DNA of 64,000 nt from Ceratotherium simum simum (Eukaryota; Chordata; Mammalia; Perissodactyla; Rhinocerotidae): NCBI RefSeq assembly GCF_000283155.1, contig NW_004454156.1, positions 38,392,373-38,456,372 of the forward strand, in the 5' to 3' direction. Made by a program: the position numbers and the translations under genes. This document shows, one piece after another, positions 13,172 to 24,352 of this stretch (positions are counted from its first letter, which is position 1; each line of letters begins with the position of its first letter). Below the pieces are notes generated by a model. That model made no database searches. It was not told the origin of the DNA and saw only the letters and a list, made by a program, of their open reading frames with translations.

Positions 13172-13508
13172 CCTGGGGTAAGCAAACCACAGCACACAGG
13201 TCAAATTCAGCCTTGCTGCCTGTTTTTATAACCAGTAAGCTTTGAATGGTTTCTGCATTATTAATTGTTGGGAAAAAATCAGAAAAGAAGAATAATTTAT
13301 GACACATGAAATTTAATTGAAATTCAAATTTCAGCACCCGTAAGCTAAATGTTTTAGGAAAACAGCTATGCTCAATTTTTATGTATTATCTCTGGCTGCT
13401 TTTGTGCTACAATAGCAGAGTTAAGTGGGGTGAAAGAGACCATATTGTCTGCAAAACCTAAAATATTTACTATTCGGTCCTTTACAAAAAGTTTGCTTGC
13501 CAATCCCT
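13172..13508 (+). mobile_element. Non-autonomous hAT (Charlie-like) DNA transposon
   Basis: Imperfect terminal inverted repeats: CTGGGGTAAGCAAACC at the left and GTTTGCTTGCCAATCCCT at the right. Between them are typical words of this family (CTCTGGCTGCTTTTGTGCTA, CCTAAAATATTTACTATTCG). No transposase frame, so it was mobilised in trans. No clear 8-base target duplication remains. Strand is assigned by resemblance only. Confidence 0.75.
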
Positions 13509-14400
13509 TTTCTAGACAAAGGGATAACATCCCTAATATTTAAGAGCTTTTAAAAATAAAGGAATAAAAAACCCTAAAAACTTAACAGAAAATTGGGAAG
13601 AATTCACAGAAAAAGAAATGCAAATGACTCTTAAAATACGTAAAGATGCTCAACCTCACTTATAACAAGAAAAATGAAAGTTAAAATTAAATTGAGAAGA
13701 CTATCATGTTGGCAATAATCCAAAGGTTTGATAATACACTCTCTTGGCGCAGTAGTAAGGAAGTACTCGGATACATTGCTTAAGTGTACGCAAAATGTTA
13801 CAATCTAATCCCTAAAGAGAGAATTTGGCAAAATCTTTTTAAAAAATTATGCATACGTTATCTTTTAACCCAGCAATTTCATTTTAGGGAATTTATCCCA
13901 CTCACATCGGTGTGAATAGATATATGCACAAGACCCTTTATTATAGATTTATTTGCATTAGCGAAGGAATAGAAAACAGATTCATGTCCATTAGCACGGT
14001 ACAAAGTTAGTGTGCTGCTGAATGGAGTAATCTGCAGCTGGAAAAGCAGTGAGGGATATCTCTAAATACTTCCATAGTGGGACCTCCAGACTATATTAAG
14101 TGAATATAGCATGGTGGATAAAAATGCATATATTATGCTAGAATATATTTACATATGTATCCATCTAACAAAGGTGTATGGATATATGTGTGCCTTTTTT
14201 AATATTAAAATGGAAAGATAAATAAAATCTTAAATAAATTGTAAAGGAAAATAAAGAGTATGGTAAAGGGAACAGCAATAGAAGCTGGATTTTCCTAAAG
14301 GTAACTTGTATTTGTGGATTTTATTTTTCAAAACTGCATATATTTTACATAATTATAGTTATAAAACGAAATTTATTATACTAATTCCTAAAAATTAAAA

Positions 14401-14799
14401 GGACAAAGTAACAGATGACTAAAGTGCATATCAAGGAATTATTTTAAATTACCACATCCCAGGTGGTATAAACTTCAGGACAGAAAGAACAAAAATCTTA
14501 AAATGTTTTCATTACCGATTGTGTTGGTATAATGCTGGTATTGTGATTCTGAGACTGTTGTGTTTGTAGCATGTGATGCAGCAAAAAAAGGAATTAGGTT
14601 GGTGCCATTGAGAACTGAGATTTTCAGAATGGGAAAAAGAAGAAACACATACAAGATTAAAGAAGTTAAGTTAAAATTCCAAAAGTTCTGAGTTCAAATT
14701 GGAAATACCAGCGTGACCTCAAGAAGTATTTTATCAAAAACTATTTATTTCCTGGCCCTTTTCACTGAAAAGGTCTAGAAACAATGACCAACCATAGAG
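14401..14799. other. Unassigned, between two L1 pieces
   Basis: May be the 3' untranslated part of the upstream L1, but no diagnostic words are seen. No gene recognised. Confidence 0.35.
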
Positions 14800-15480
14800 C
14801 TTGGATTTTGGTCTCTTAAATATCATATCTCACTAAAAGGAAATAGGATTTTGGGGAAATGGCTGATTCCAGATCTAGGAATATTCAAAATTCACCTGGA
14901 AAATTTTGTCACTACCAAGAAAAAAGGAAGCAATGGAAGAGTTCTGAATCTGGGTCAAGGACTCAGGAACCAACTTATTTAGGATACACTAACCAAATCT
15001 GGGTCAATTTGAATATGAATACAACAATAGAAATTGATTAAAACACTTTAAATATATTTTAATCCATGAGTTCATAATGATACTTAAAAAATTTTAAAAG
15101 TTCATTCACACATTTGAAGGATGCTAGGGAACAAATTCATTATTTTTGGAAACATGATAAAGAGAAAGAATCAAGAATTTGTCTGGTCTTCCTCTACTGT
15201 ACAAACTATAGCTCAGGATAACCAAAATAGCTGATATGGGGAAGTTTGTCTTTACAGAATCAATTCAGATAATTGGGCAATTTGGAGGAATGCGAGTTGC
15301 AAAACACAGTCTCTGTGAAATTCTACAGGGCAAATGACCCAGTTTCTTCAAAGAGCAAATTGCAAGGAAAAAAAATAAAAAAGAAGGAGCAAAGAGTTGG
15401 AACTCGCCACAGCGGGAGAAGGATGGTTTCTGAATTTTTTGGTTCCACTATATGCATTGCCAAAGGGTGCACATGAATTT
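14800..15480 (+). mobile_element. L1M 3' untranslated region fragment
   Basis: Sense-strand stretch resembling the long 3' UTR of medium-age L1 (L1MC/MD-like): GGGGAAATGGCTGATTCCAG, AATCCATGAGTTCATAATGA, TGACCCAGTTTCTTCAAAGA, then an A-rich block near 15,365-15,385. It may be the end of the same insertion as 8,200-14,400 or a separate fragment. Confidence 0.55.
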
Positions 15481-16270
15481 CCTTGCCATACTGGGTTTGG
15501 GAGTAAATATTGAAGGCTTGTGATCCAAATTATAGAACATATTGGGAGGTGGTACTTCCTCGGCTGTGCCCTGATGTAACTAGAATAGTTACATAGACTG
15601 GCATCTGTTTCATGGATACCTTGGGAGTCCTGGCAACCAGCTTTTAGATGGAAAGCATATCAAGAATTAAAAGTGTGGTGTAGAGTCTTCCAAAACAAGA
15701 TATTTTATTTAGAAGTAGAAATCATGGAACAAAGATTTTTGTTTTATTTTAGCTTGCTTCTTTGCTAGAGTATTTTGTTGAATAGCCAGCATGATTGAAA
15801 TACAATAAGAGATTTAACACAAAAGCAGACATTACTTTATAGGTGTATAGCATACAACCTGCTATTTATCTTTCAAATTATACTTATTTTTTTAATGTAC
15901 AAGTAGAACACTTTTATAGAAACTTTAGAATCTATGGCTATGGCATAGCCTATACTCCCAAGTTATAGTCCTCTGTATAGTCTTCTATGGTCTTCTGGGA
16001 ATGAGAAGGGAAATGCACAGTTCACTTCCTATGGGGACTGAATTCATACTACTGTTGTTTTACTCCTGTTCCAGCCTCTTGTCTAATCTAGAAGATACTA
16101 ATGGCACACATATTGGGAAACTGATATCAAGAAAAGTTAATTGATTACTAGAAGACAATTAAGGAGGTAAGGCAATGACAATTCCTGTATCTCTTTATCC
16201 TAAAAACCTGGAAAAACTGAACCAGATAAAGAACTCAAAAACAAACAAACAAAAACTAAAGAAAAAAACC
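15481..16270. other. Unassigned sequence, no gene seen
   Basis: AT-rich non-coding DNA. An (AAAC)n-like A-rich stretch near 16,238-16,265 borders the next L1 piece. Nothing else is recognised. Confidence 0.45.
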
Positions 16271-16274
16271 GAAG

Positions 16275-16960
16275 ACATCTCTTTTTTCTAATAACCTTTT
16301 TATTTTGGAATAATGTTTACTTAGAAGATGTAAAGATGGTACAGAGAGTTTCATATACCCCTCACCCAGTTTCCCCCATTGTTAACATCTAATATTACTA
16401 TGATTCATTTGTCAAAATGAACACTGATGTGGATATTACTATTACCTACATTCTAGACTTTACTTGGATTTCACCAGTTTTTCTATTAATGTCCTCTCAT
16501 AATGTGCTCTTTTCTGTTTTACATTATGCATGACTACATTACATTTAGTTGTCACATCTCCCCAGTCACCTCAGGTCTGTGATAGTTTCTCAATCTTTGC
16601 TTGCTTTCATAACCTTGACAGTCTTGGGAAGTACTGGTCAGGTGTCCTGTAGAACGTACCTATATCTGGATTTATCTGTTATTTTTCTCATGAAAAGACT
16701 GGAGCTATGGGTGTTTGGAAAGAAAACAACGTAGGTCAAGCGTGCTTCTTGTCTCATGATATGGGAGGTACATGATATCCACAAGACATTATTGCTGATG
16801 TTAACTTTCTTCACTTGGTTAAGATAGTGTTTGTCAGGTTTCTGCACTGTAAAGTATATTTTTTCCATTCCCTACTCTAGTCTTTGGAAGTGAGTCACTA
16901 AGTCTAGTCTACACTCAAGGTAGTAAGGGGTGGGGACTAAGCTTCACCCAAAAGATCTTT
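16275..16960 (-). mobile_element. L1M-type 3' UTR fragment, antisense
   Basis: Matches a common antisense pattern of old L1 3' UTR sequence: CTTTTTATTTTGGAATAATG, GGTACAGAGAGTTTCATATA, GATTTCACCAGTTTTTCTAT, GTACTGGTCAGGTGTCCTGT, GTCACTAAGTCTAGTCTACA. Similarity fades after about 16,960. Assigning it to L1 rather than another retroelement is by recall and moderately sure. Confidence 0.55.
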
Positions 16961-17326
16961 TTTACCTAATAGGTACATTTTCAGTTAATTCAATAATTGT
17001 TCAATTATTGTTGAATAGTTTTTCAATGAATATACAATAATTCACAGTGCTTTCTATAACATCTTCTTATATTCTTCCCCCAGTATAAAGCAGAGAGAAT
17101 GTATTCATCCTTGATTGTTATTTCCTCTAATTTTAACTGGCAACTCTATACTGCTTTGACAACACTTCCTCCACTTATCCATGTACACCAGCATTTTAAT
17201 GTCATTACCATTCTATTAACATCATATTATTTGCAAATTATTGTCTTGTCCTTCTAATTTGGGGTCAGGAAACCTTGGTTTCTTCTGTGAAATTGATAAG
17301 GAATCGTATTTTAGTACCATTTGATA
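16961..17326. other. Unassigned sequence, no gene seen
   Basis: Possibly a continuation of the preceding retroelement fragment. Nothing diagnostic. Confidence 0.35.
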
Positions 17327-17410
17327 AAGGACCTTAAAATTAGCAAGTTTGAAAAACATGCAGGTTTCAAGGACCTTAAAATTAGCAAGTTTGAAAAACA
17401 TGCAGGTTTC
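17327..17410. repeat. Perfect 42-bp tandem duplication
   Basis: Bases 17,327-17,368 and 17,369-17,410 are identical over all 42 positions, head to tail with no spacer. Each unit starts AAGGACCTTAAAATTAGCAA and ends ACATGCAGGTTTC. Perfect identity in otherwise heavily mutated DNA implies a recent duplication or an assembly artefact. Confidence 0.97.
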
Positions 17411-17439
17411 ATGCTAAACCTTTAGGAGAATTCCAAAGA

Positions 17440-19100
17440 TGCAGCTAGAATAAAGAAAAGCATTCTGCTATCACTCCTGCTATTTAACATAGTATTGCAG
17501 ACCCCAGCCAACACAATAAGACAAGAAAAGCGAATAAACTAAAAAGATTGAAATGCAAGTGGCATTATTTGCAGACAATATTATGATCTTCATGGAAAAA
17601 ATCAAAAGAACCTATGTTTAGACTATTAAACTAAGAAGACAGCTCAGCAAGTTAGCTGGATACAGGACAAACATTTAAAAACATGTTAACTTTCTTTCAT
17701 GTCTGTGTTAATAAGTTAGAAACTGTAAAAAGAAAGGAAAAAAATTTGTTAATCACAAAAGTGATAGAATATAAATGAAAATACTAACAAAAATATGCAA
17801 ATACTTTTTGAAGTAAATTTTGAAACTTTATTGAAGGACATTTAAAAAGACCTAAATAAATGCAGTAATTTTAAATATTCATGAATAGGATGATTCATCG
17901 GTATAAAGTCATTAGTTCTTTAATATTTCAATAACCTTTTAATGCAATTACACTCAAAATAGAATCCTTTCATTTCTTAACTTCTGAATGGCCAAGTATT
18001 GACTGATTCTACAATGCATATGAAAGATAATACACAAATACTAAAAGGATTTTAAAAAGAAGGCCAAAGTGAGGGGGTTTAGTCCTATCAGATATTAAGA
18101 AATATTACAGATCTATAATGAATAAAATAGTGTGGAATTCAGACAGAATTAGATAAATAGAAGAGTGGAAGATAACAGAGTTCAAAATACAGATCTTGAT
18201 AGATATTGCAACACAAATCAGTGGCTGAACAGGATATTTCATAAATGACCAACCATAAGGAAAAAGATTTGTCTAGTGTTACATTGTTTATGAAATGAAT
18301 TCTAACTGTATTAAACATGAAATGATGGTTACCCCTGATAATATTAGGAAAAAACGATATATTTAAAATATTCTTAAATTATACTAAAAAACTTTTCACC
18401 AAAAAGGGAATGGTTAAAATTATATAACCAAAGAACAGACTAAAAGGATATATCCTAGTGTCTGTAAAAGATAAGATCTTTGAATCCAAAAGATACAAAC
18501 ATTTCCTACAAACTTAAGAAGGAAATATAAATAGCCCAGTAAAAAATTAGCAAAGTAAAAGCATGGATATTTCCTAAAATTAGAGTACACTTTAGACAGC
18601 ATATAGCATTATTTAATAAAAACTAAAAATATTATTCTTTTATGACCAAACAATTCCACTTCTAGTTACATATTCTAGGTACATTCTCATTCCTCTAGAC
18701 CAGGAGACTGTACAAGAATGTTTATTGCCACACTATTTTTAAAATAGAAATGTTGAAAATATTTAAATGCCCATAACTGTGAGAATGATAAATTATAGTA
18801 TCTTCATACCATGAGGTATTATAGGCAGTCATAGTTATGAACTAGATCTATATTAATTAGCATTGATTGACCTAAATACCATATTGAAGTTAAAAAAGTT
18901 ATAATGCAAGATGTAATAACATTTATGTATAAATTTAAAATCACATAGCATAGTACTATATAGTCTTCATGAAGACATATTTTTAAGTTAAGAAGATGAG
19001 TTTGAATGATATGAATTTAAATCAAGATAATGAAAACAATGAATGTATCAACAATTAGAGGATATAAGAATGAAAAAGAATTGTTTTGTATAGAATAATT
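17440..19100 (+). mobile_element. Old L1 LINE, ORF2 C-terminal half
   Basis: Sense L1 sequence. Near 17,470-17,580 it matches the reverse-transcriptase core region (CACTCCTGCTATTTAACATA, TATTTGCAGACAATATTATG). The box usually coding for FADD reads as F-A-D-N, so the second catalytic aspartate is lost. Thumb and C-terminal regions follow to about 18,900 (AATTCCACTTCTAGTTACAT near 18,650). Frames are broken by many stops. Confidence 0.75.
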
Positions 19101-19394
19101 TTACTGAGGACTGCATTTTATCAAAATAATCCAGTTTGGTGCTTTGAGGTTCAGCTCGTTAAATAAATAAAAATAAATTGCACATTTGCTTCCATAGCAT
19201 AAACAGTGTTTTTATTTGAATTCTTGGCTCCATTTTCTCAAATAAGGGAGATGAACATGCTATGTTTTTCAGCATGACACAAGTACTCCACAATTTATGT
19301 GTCTATAGTAATTCAGGTGTACATATCAAAGCTCTTTTTCAGTGCTTAGTTCATTATTATAGGTGGATTCTTGGATGATTCAAGTGCAAACATT
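19101..19394. other. Unassigned sequence, no gene seen
   Basis: AT-rich; no recognisable element. Confidence 0.4.
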
Positions 19395-19655
19395 GAAAGG
19401 CAATATAATGTAGTGGGTGAGGATATGAACCCTTTGACTGAATTGCCGAAATTTAAATCTCATTTCTGCCACCCACTAGCCATGTCAATGTGGACAAGTT
19501 TCTTAATATATCCATGCCTCAGTTTCTCCATCTGAAAACAGAGGTATATTAGTAACTGCCTCATGTGGAGGTGATTAGAATAGTCAATAAATATAGTGTG
19601 CTTTGAAAAGTGTCTGGCACATAGTAAACACCATATGTATGGTTAATATTATGAT
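19395..19655 (+). mobile_element. MIR SINE
   Basis: Nearly full-length sense MIR: ATGTAGTGGGTGAGGATATG in the tRNA-derived head, AATTTAAATCTCATTTCTGC, CCATGCCTCAGTTTCTCCAT in the conserved core, and GTGTCTGGCACATAGTAAAC at the 3' end. Diverged as expected for a repeat shared by all mammals. Confidence 0.88.
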
Positions 19656-19714
19656 TACATTTTAAGTATATTTTTTCTAATATAAGGTGCTCAGGAAAAT
19701 TAGGTATTTCACCA

Positions 19715-19812
19715 TAAACTTGAGCTTCTTTAGGGTGGAGATTGTTTTATCCCCAATAGGTCCCATAATGTTTGTCAGATAGCAGTCATTTAATGAATAG
19801 ATGTTGAATAAT
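19715..19812 (+). mobile_element. L2 LINE 3'-end fragment
   Basis: Resembles the L2 3' terminus (TTGAGCTTCTTTAGGGTGGA, then CATTTAATGAATAGATGTTG). Short and diverged. Confidence 0.5.
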
Positions 19813-20064
19813 TTAATAGAGCATAGCCAATAGTTATGGTAGCTGCAGATGAGAGCATAAATAAGCCTTGAGTAAATTGAAGAGTGAAAAAATCCCTTAT
19901 AGACATTGAAAGAAGAAGATTTAATAGAATATAAGATGCAAGTACAAAATTTAAATATCTATGTAGCCATTGTTGGCTAAAGTATTAATAATTCCAGTAC
20001 TGAGGGATCAAAGGTTGAAACTAAGACAAGCATGACTTTGCAATCACACTGGCTGCCTGCTAGG

Positions 20065-20195
20065 GTGTTTACTATTATGGAGACCTTAGGTAATTCACAT
20101 ATCTCTGAGTCTTGAATTCCTCAGCTGTAAAAATGAGAATCGATGCTACATTGCAGAGCTGTTATGAGAATTGATGTTATAGTTTCTGGCAAGAT
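20065..20195 (+). mobile_element. MIR fragment
   Basis: A weak MIR match centred on TTCCTCAGCTGTAAAAATGA and CAGAGCTGTTATGAGAATTG, the usual core to 3' order. Head and tail are missing. Confidence 0.5.
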
Positions 20196-20529
20196 GGAAT
20201 TTCAAAACATTTCAGTTTTGTTTTCTAGTCTAAATTGATCTCAACTGCTCAACACATTCAGCTAGAAATTAACCCACAAAGTAATGTCAAATAACCACTT
20301 TTTAAAAAAAACTTTGTTATTCAGGTATTGTTTTTAGCAGAAATATTTCTATTTGAATACATTCTATTACTCATCTAATCACTGCTTTGTCTCTATCTAC
20401 AATCATATATACATATTAGAAAGAAAATGAAAACTCAAACAATAGATACTCCAAACAAGGATGATTATTTCTTTCTCCTAGATCAGTGTTTTTCTAGCCA
20501 ACTTCAGTGATATATATATACCTTAAAAA

Positions 20530-22655
20530 CACAATACCATGTAGCACTCAAAAAAATGAAATACATAGGTATAAATCTAGCAAAATATGTATAAGATCTA
20601 TATGAGGAAAACTCCAAAACTCTGATGAACAAAATCAAAGAATTAATTCAATGGAAAGATATTCCATCTTCACGGATTGAAAGACTCAATATTGTCAAGA
20701 TATGAGTTCTTCCCAACTGATCTATAGACTCAATGTAATCCCAGTCAAAATAGGTCAAGGCAAGTTATGTTATGAATATCTACAAATTAATTCTAAAATT
20801 TATATGGTGAGGCAAAAGCCTCAGAATAGCCAAAACAATATTGAGGAAGAACAAAGGTAAAGAACTGACAGTACCCAGCTTCAAGACTTACTATAAAGCT
20901 ACAGTAATCAAAACAGTGTGGTGTGGTGAAATAATAGAGAAGTAGATCAATGAAACAAAATAGAGAACTTAGAAATAGCCTCCAGAAATATAGTCAATTG
21001 ATTTTTGACAAAGAAGGAAAGGCAATACAATGGAGCAAAGATAGTCTCTTCAACAAATGGTGCTGGAACTAGACATCCACATGCAAAAAAGTGAATCTAG
21101 ACACAGACCTTACACTCTTCATAAACATTAACTCAAAATGTATCATAGACCTAAATGTAAAACTTAATGTTATAAAACTCCTAAAAGATAACATAAGAGA
21201 AAACTTGGATGACTTCGGGTATGGTGATGCTTTTTTAGATACAACACCAAAGACATAATCCATGAAATAAATAATTGATAAGGTGGACTTCATTAAAATT
21301 AAAAACATCTGCTCAGTGAAAGATAATATAAAGAGAATTAGAAGAGAAATCACAGACTGGGAGAAAATATTTGCAAAAGACACATCTGATAAAGAACTGT
21401 TATCCAAAATACACAAAAAACTCTTAAAACTCAATAATAAGAAAACAAACGCCAAATAAAAAAATACGGGCCAAAGACCTTAATAGACACCTCCCAAAGA
21501 AGATACACAGATGGCAAATAAGCATATGAAAACATGCTTCACATCATATGTCATCAGTAAAATGCAAATTAAAGCAACAACATACCACTGTGCACCTATT
21601 AGAACAGCGAAAATCTGGAACACCGACAATACCAAACACTGGTGAGGATGTGCAGCAACATGAATTCTCATACATCACTGGTGGGAATGCAAAATGGTAC
21701 AGCCACTTTTGAAAGCAGTAGGTGGTTTCTTACAAAACTAAACATACTCTTACCATACTATCTGGTAATCATACTCCTTGCTATATATTCAAAGGGATTG
21801 AAAGCATGCTCACACAAAAATCTCCACGCGGATGTTTGTGACAGCTTTATTCCTAATTGCCAGAACTTAGAAGCAACCAAGATGTTCTTCAGTAGGTGAA
21901 CGGATAAATAAACTGTGGTACATCCAGACAATGGAATATTATTCAGCAGTAAAGAGAAATGAGCTATCAAGTCATGAAAAGACATGGAGGAACCTTAAAT
22001 GCATATTACTAAGTGAGGGAAATCAATCTGCAAAGGCTAAATACTGTGATTCCAACTGTATGACCTTCTGGAAAAAGCAAAACTATGGAGACAGTAAGAA
22101 GATCAGTGGTTTCCAGGGCTTGTGGCAGAAGGGCAGGTAGGGATGAATAAGTGAAACACAGAGGATTTTTAAGGCAGTGAAAATACCCTGTATGATATTA
22201 TAGTGATAGATATATGCCATTACACATTTTCCCAACCTGTAGAACATACAACACCAAGAGTGACCTTGGCTGATTATTATGTGTCAATGTGTGTTCATCG
22301 TTGGTAAAAAATGTACCTTTCTGGAGCCAGCCCTGATGGCCTAGTAGGTGGGGTTTGGCACGCTCCGCTTCAGTGGTCCGGGTTCGGTTCCAGGGTGTGG
22401 AACCACACCACTTATCTGTCAGTAGCCACGCTGTGGCAGCGGCTCATGTAGAAGAACTAGAAGGACCTACAACTAGAATATACAATTATGTACTGCGGCG
22501 TTGGGGAGGGAAAAAAAAAATGTACCATTCTGGTGACTGATATTGATAACAGGGGAGGCTATGCATGAGTTGGGGCAGGGGTTACGTGGGAAGTTTCTGT
22601 ACCTCCCTCTCAATTTTGTCATAAACCTAAAACTGCTCTAAAAAATAAAGTCATA
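20530..22655 (+). mobile_element. Medium-age L1 LINE, 3' half with A-tail
   Basis: Sense L1, better preserved than its neighbours. In order: ORF2 thumb region (GAAAGACTCAATATTGTCAA near 20,680), CTACAGTAATCAAAACAGTG near 20,900, AACAAATGGTGCTGGAACTA near 21,053, ACTGGTGGGAATGCAAAATG near 21,677, CAATGGAATATTATTCAGCA near 21,930, then the 3' UTR ending in CTAAAACTGCTCTAAAAAAT and an A-tail around 22,630-22,650. It looks 5'-truncated, since no reverse-transcriptase core lies upstream. Frames are broken. An ERE splits the 3' UTR at 22,325-22,510. Confidence 0.88.
22325..22510 (+). mobile_element. ERE SINE (short-tail type) inserted in L1 3' UTR
   Basis: ERE with a different 3' half from the others: GCAGCGGCTCATGTAGAAGA, then ACTAGAAGGACCTACAACTA, TACAATTATGTACTG, GGGGAGGG and an A-run. 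The head keeps GAGCCAGCCCTGATGG and a B-box-like GGTTCGGTTCC. Target-site duplication TGTACCTTTCTGG (22,312-22,324) versus TGTACCATTCTGG (22,521-22,533): 12 of 13 bases match, so it is not very young. Confidence 0.9.
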
Positions 22656-22836
22656 TGACTTAAAAAAACTTAATAAAAGTTCTGAATTGGTTATTTTGAT
22701 ACCCACTGAAATATGATATTCACTACCCCTGAAGAGGTCTAATGTGAAAATAATCTGATAGCTCTGGTAAAGTTAATTTAGAGACATTAGAGAGTGTAGC
22801 CAAATACTGAAGAAATGCGCAGTATTATCTCTCACA

Positions 22837-22903
22837 CCCTCTTTCTCTTTTCTCTCCCTCTCCCTCTCTCTCTTTCTCTCTTTCTCTTTCTCTGACTCTC
22901 CTC
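22837..22903. repeat. CT-rich low-complexity / (CT)n-(CTTT)n tract
   Basis: About 65 bases of almost pure pyrimidine on the plus strand, mixing CTCT, CTTT and CCCT words. A typical degenerate polypyrimidine microsatellite. Confidence 0.9.
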
Positions 22904-24275
22904 TTTACGATAGTGTTTCTGAGACTATTCCTTCTTTACAACCCTGGTTTACTGGCTAGTAGAGCGTACGTCCAACTCCATCCTGATTTTTACTTCTTGC
23001 TCTGTGGGTTTTTTAATAGTTTATCTTCTTAAGCATCTATATCTTGATTTCCACTTTTTTCACCTCCATTTAGAAACCTGATTCTTTTGTGTGACCACTT
23101 GGCATAGTATTCTTGACCCTGGCTCTGAATAACTTCACTACAGTTTACCAGCACGTAAAAACCTGTTGCTAGCCTTTGTGGAACCACGACACAAAAATCC
23201 ACTTGTGTAGTTTATAAAATAGCTTGTTGTAAAGATACACAAAGAATCATGGAAATGTTGGAATGGTACTGAATAAATTAAGGCTTCAAGAAACCCATAG
23301 CTGGGAGGTGGTTCTGGATTCATAGTGCCTCTAAGGAATCTTGGCAGTAGGATTTGGGTATTGGCTATAGCATGACTGCAGACTATTAACACGATTACTT
23401 CATTCTGTTTCATTGGCAAGCAACTTCTTCCTCGGCTTACCCAAAGTTTTAGCTCTCTCAGGCCTTGTACATGACTTTGACTTACTCAGACCCTGAGTTT
23501 TCCTCATAGCATTTTCCAAGCTTTTTCACCACTAATTGCCAAAATCTCCTTATCTTCTTTTAATTCAAAGTAAGAAGGGGCGGGGGTGGGTGTGATGGCA
23601 CACAGAAGCTTTCTGAGATACAGTACAAAGCCCAGCCCACCTAAGCACTGACTGCCCTTGAGTTGAGACCTCCTACTCATCCGTCAGCTGCCCTTATGCA
23701 GCTGAAAAACAGGGTATAGGATATTCCTCCTGAGCAGTAGCCTGAGGGAAAATCAATTTCCCTTACAAGGAAAAGTGGACTGGGCAGTAATTACAAACAG
23801 CACATCCATGCCAGCATGGACATCTTTTCTGACCAGCATCCTGCCTTCAGGATATAAATGTGGAAAATTCTCCTTCCACGTTATCTATAAAATATCAATC
23901 AGGTGGACATAACATGCTGGTTATTTTCAAAGCTTTTGAGAATACCCATGTCTGGAAGGAGTACACAGAATGCTATACTGCATGTGGTATGATTTGAGGA
24001 CCATAGTAATGCCTTCCACCCAAAACACTCCTTTGTTTTTCTTCTACTGGACTACTATTTCCTCGTACCCTTGGGTTATGGAATTTATCTCTAAGAGCAC
24101 ACCTGTCAAAACAGTAGTGAAAGCTTTCTGACAGAGGGAGCTGAGTACTCTTTCCTATTTCCAACCATATTTTTCAGAGCTTTCCTGGATAATGTTTAGC
24201 ATATGCCACATTGTTTACTAAGGGCCTCCTGGTCTGAGACCTACTGAGGCCTGGGATTTCATTTTGCTTATCCAT
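22904..24275. other. Unassigned sequence, no gene seen
   Basis: Slightly less AT-rich than its surroundings, with small open frames on both strands (for example 23,138-23,419 minus) that show no recognisable domain and no exon-like structure. A GGGGCGGGGGTGGGTGTG patch lies near 23,580 but there is no CpG island. Confidence 0.45.
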
Positions 24276-24284
24276 GTGTGCTCA

Positions 24285-24352
24285 GAATTTTATCACAGTG
24301 TCTGGAATATAAAATTCACAATTAATGTGTGTTGAATTGAATCCAATGAAAG
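24285..24352 (+). mobile_element. L2 LINE 3'-end fragment
   Basis: Short resemblance to the L2 terminus: CACAGTGTCTGGAATATAAA then TGTGTGTTGAATTGAATCC. Low complexity limits certainty. Confidence 0.4.

Larger units (their letters stand above)
10933..14400 (+). mobile_element. Old L1 LINE, rest of ORF2 to 3' region
   Basis: Continuation of the sense L1. Near 11,770-11,830 (CTTTATTTGCAACTGATATGA) lies the remnant of the reverse-transcriptase catalytic block. Near 13,610-13,700 and 13,860-13,900 come the typical C-terminal ORF2 blocks (GAAATGCAAATGACTCTTAA, AACCCAGCAATTTCATTTTA). Broken by many stops. Two younger insertions interrupt it: a MaLR LTR (about 12,503-12,843) and a hAT element (about 13,172-13,508). 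Confidence 0.75.

Noticed and set aside
21069..21455. 128-codon minus-strand open frame
   Set aside because: It is the antisense shadow of sense-strand L1 ORF2 sequence.
23575..23600. GC-box promoter (GGGGCGGGGGTGGG)
   Set aside because: An isolated G-rich patch without a CpG island, exon or conserved context.
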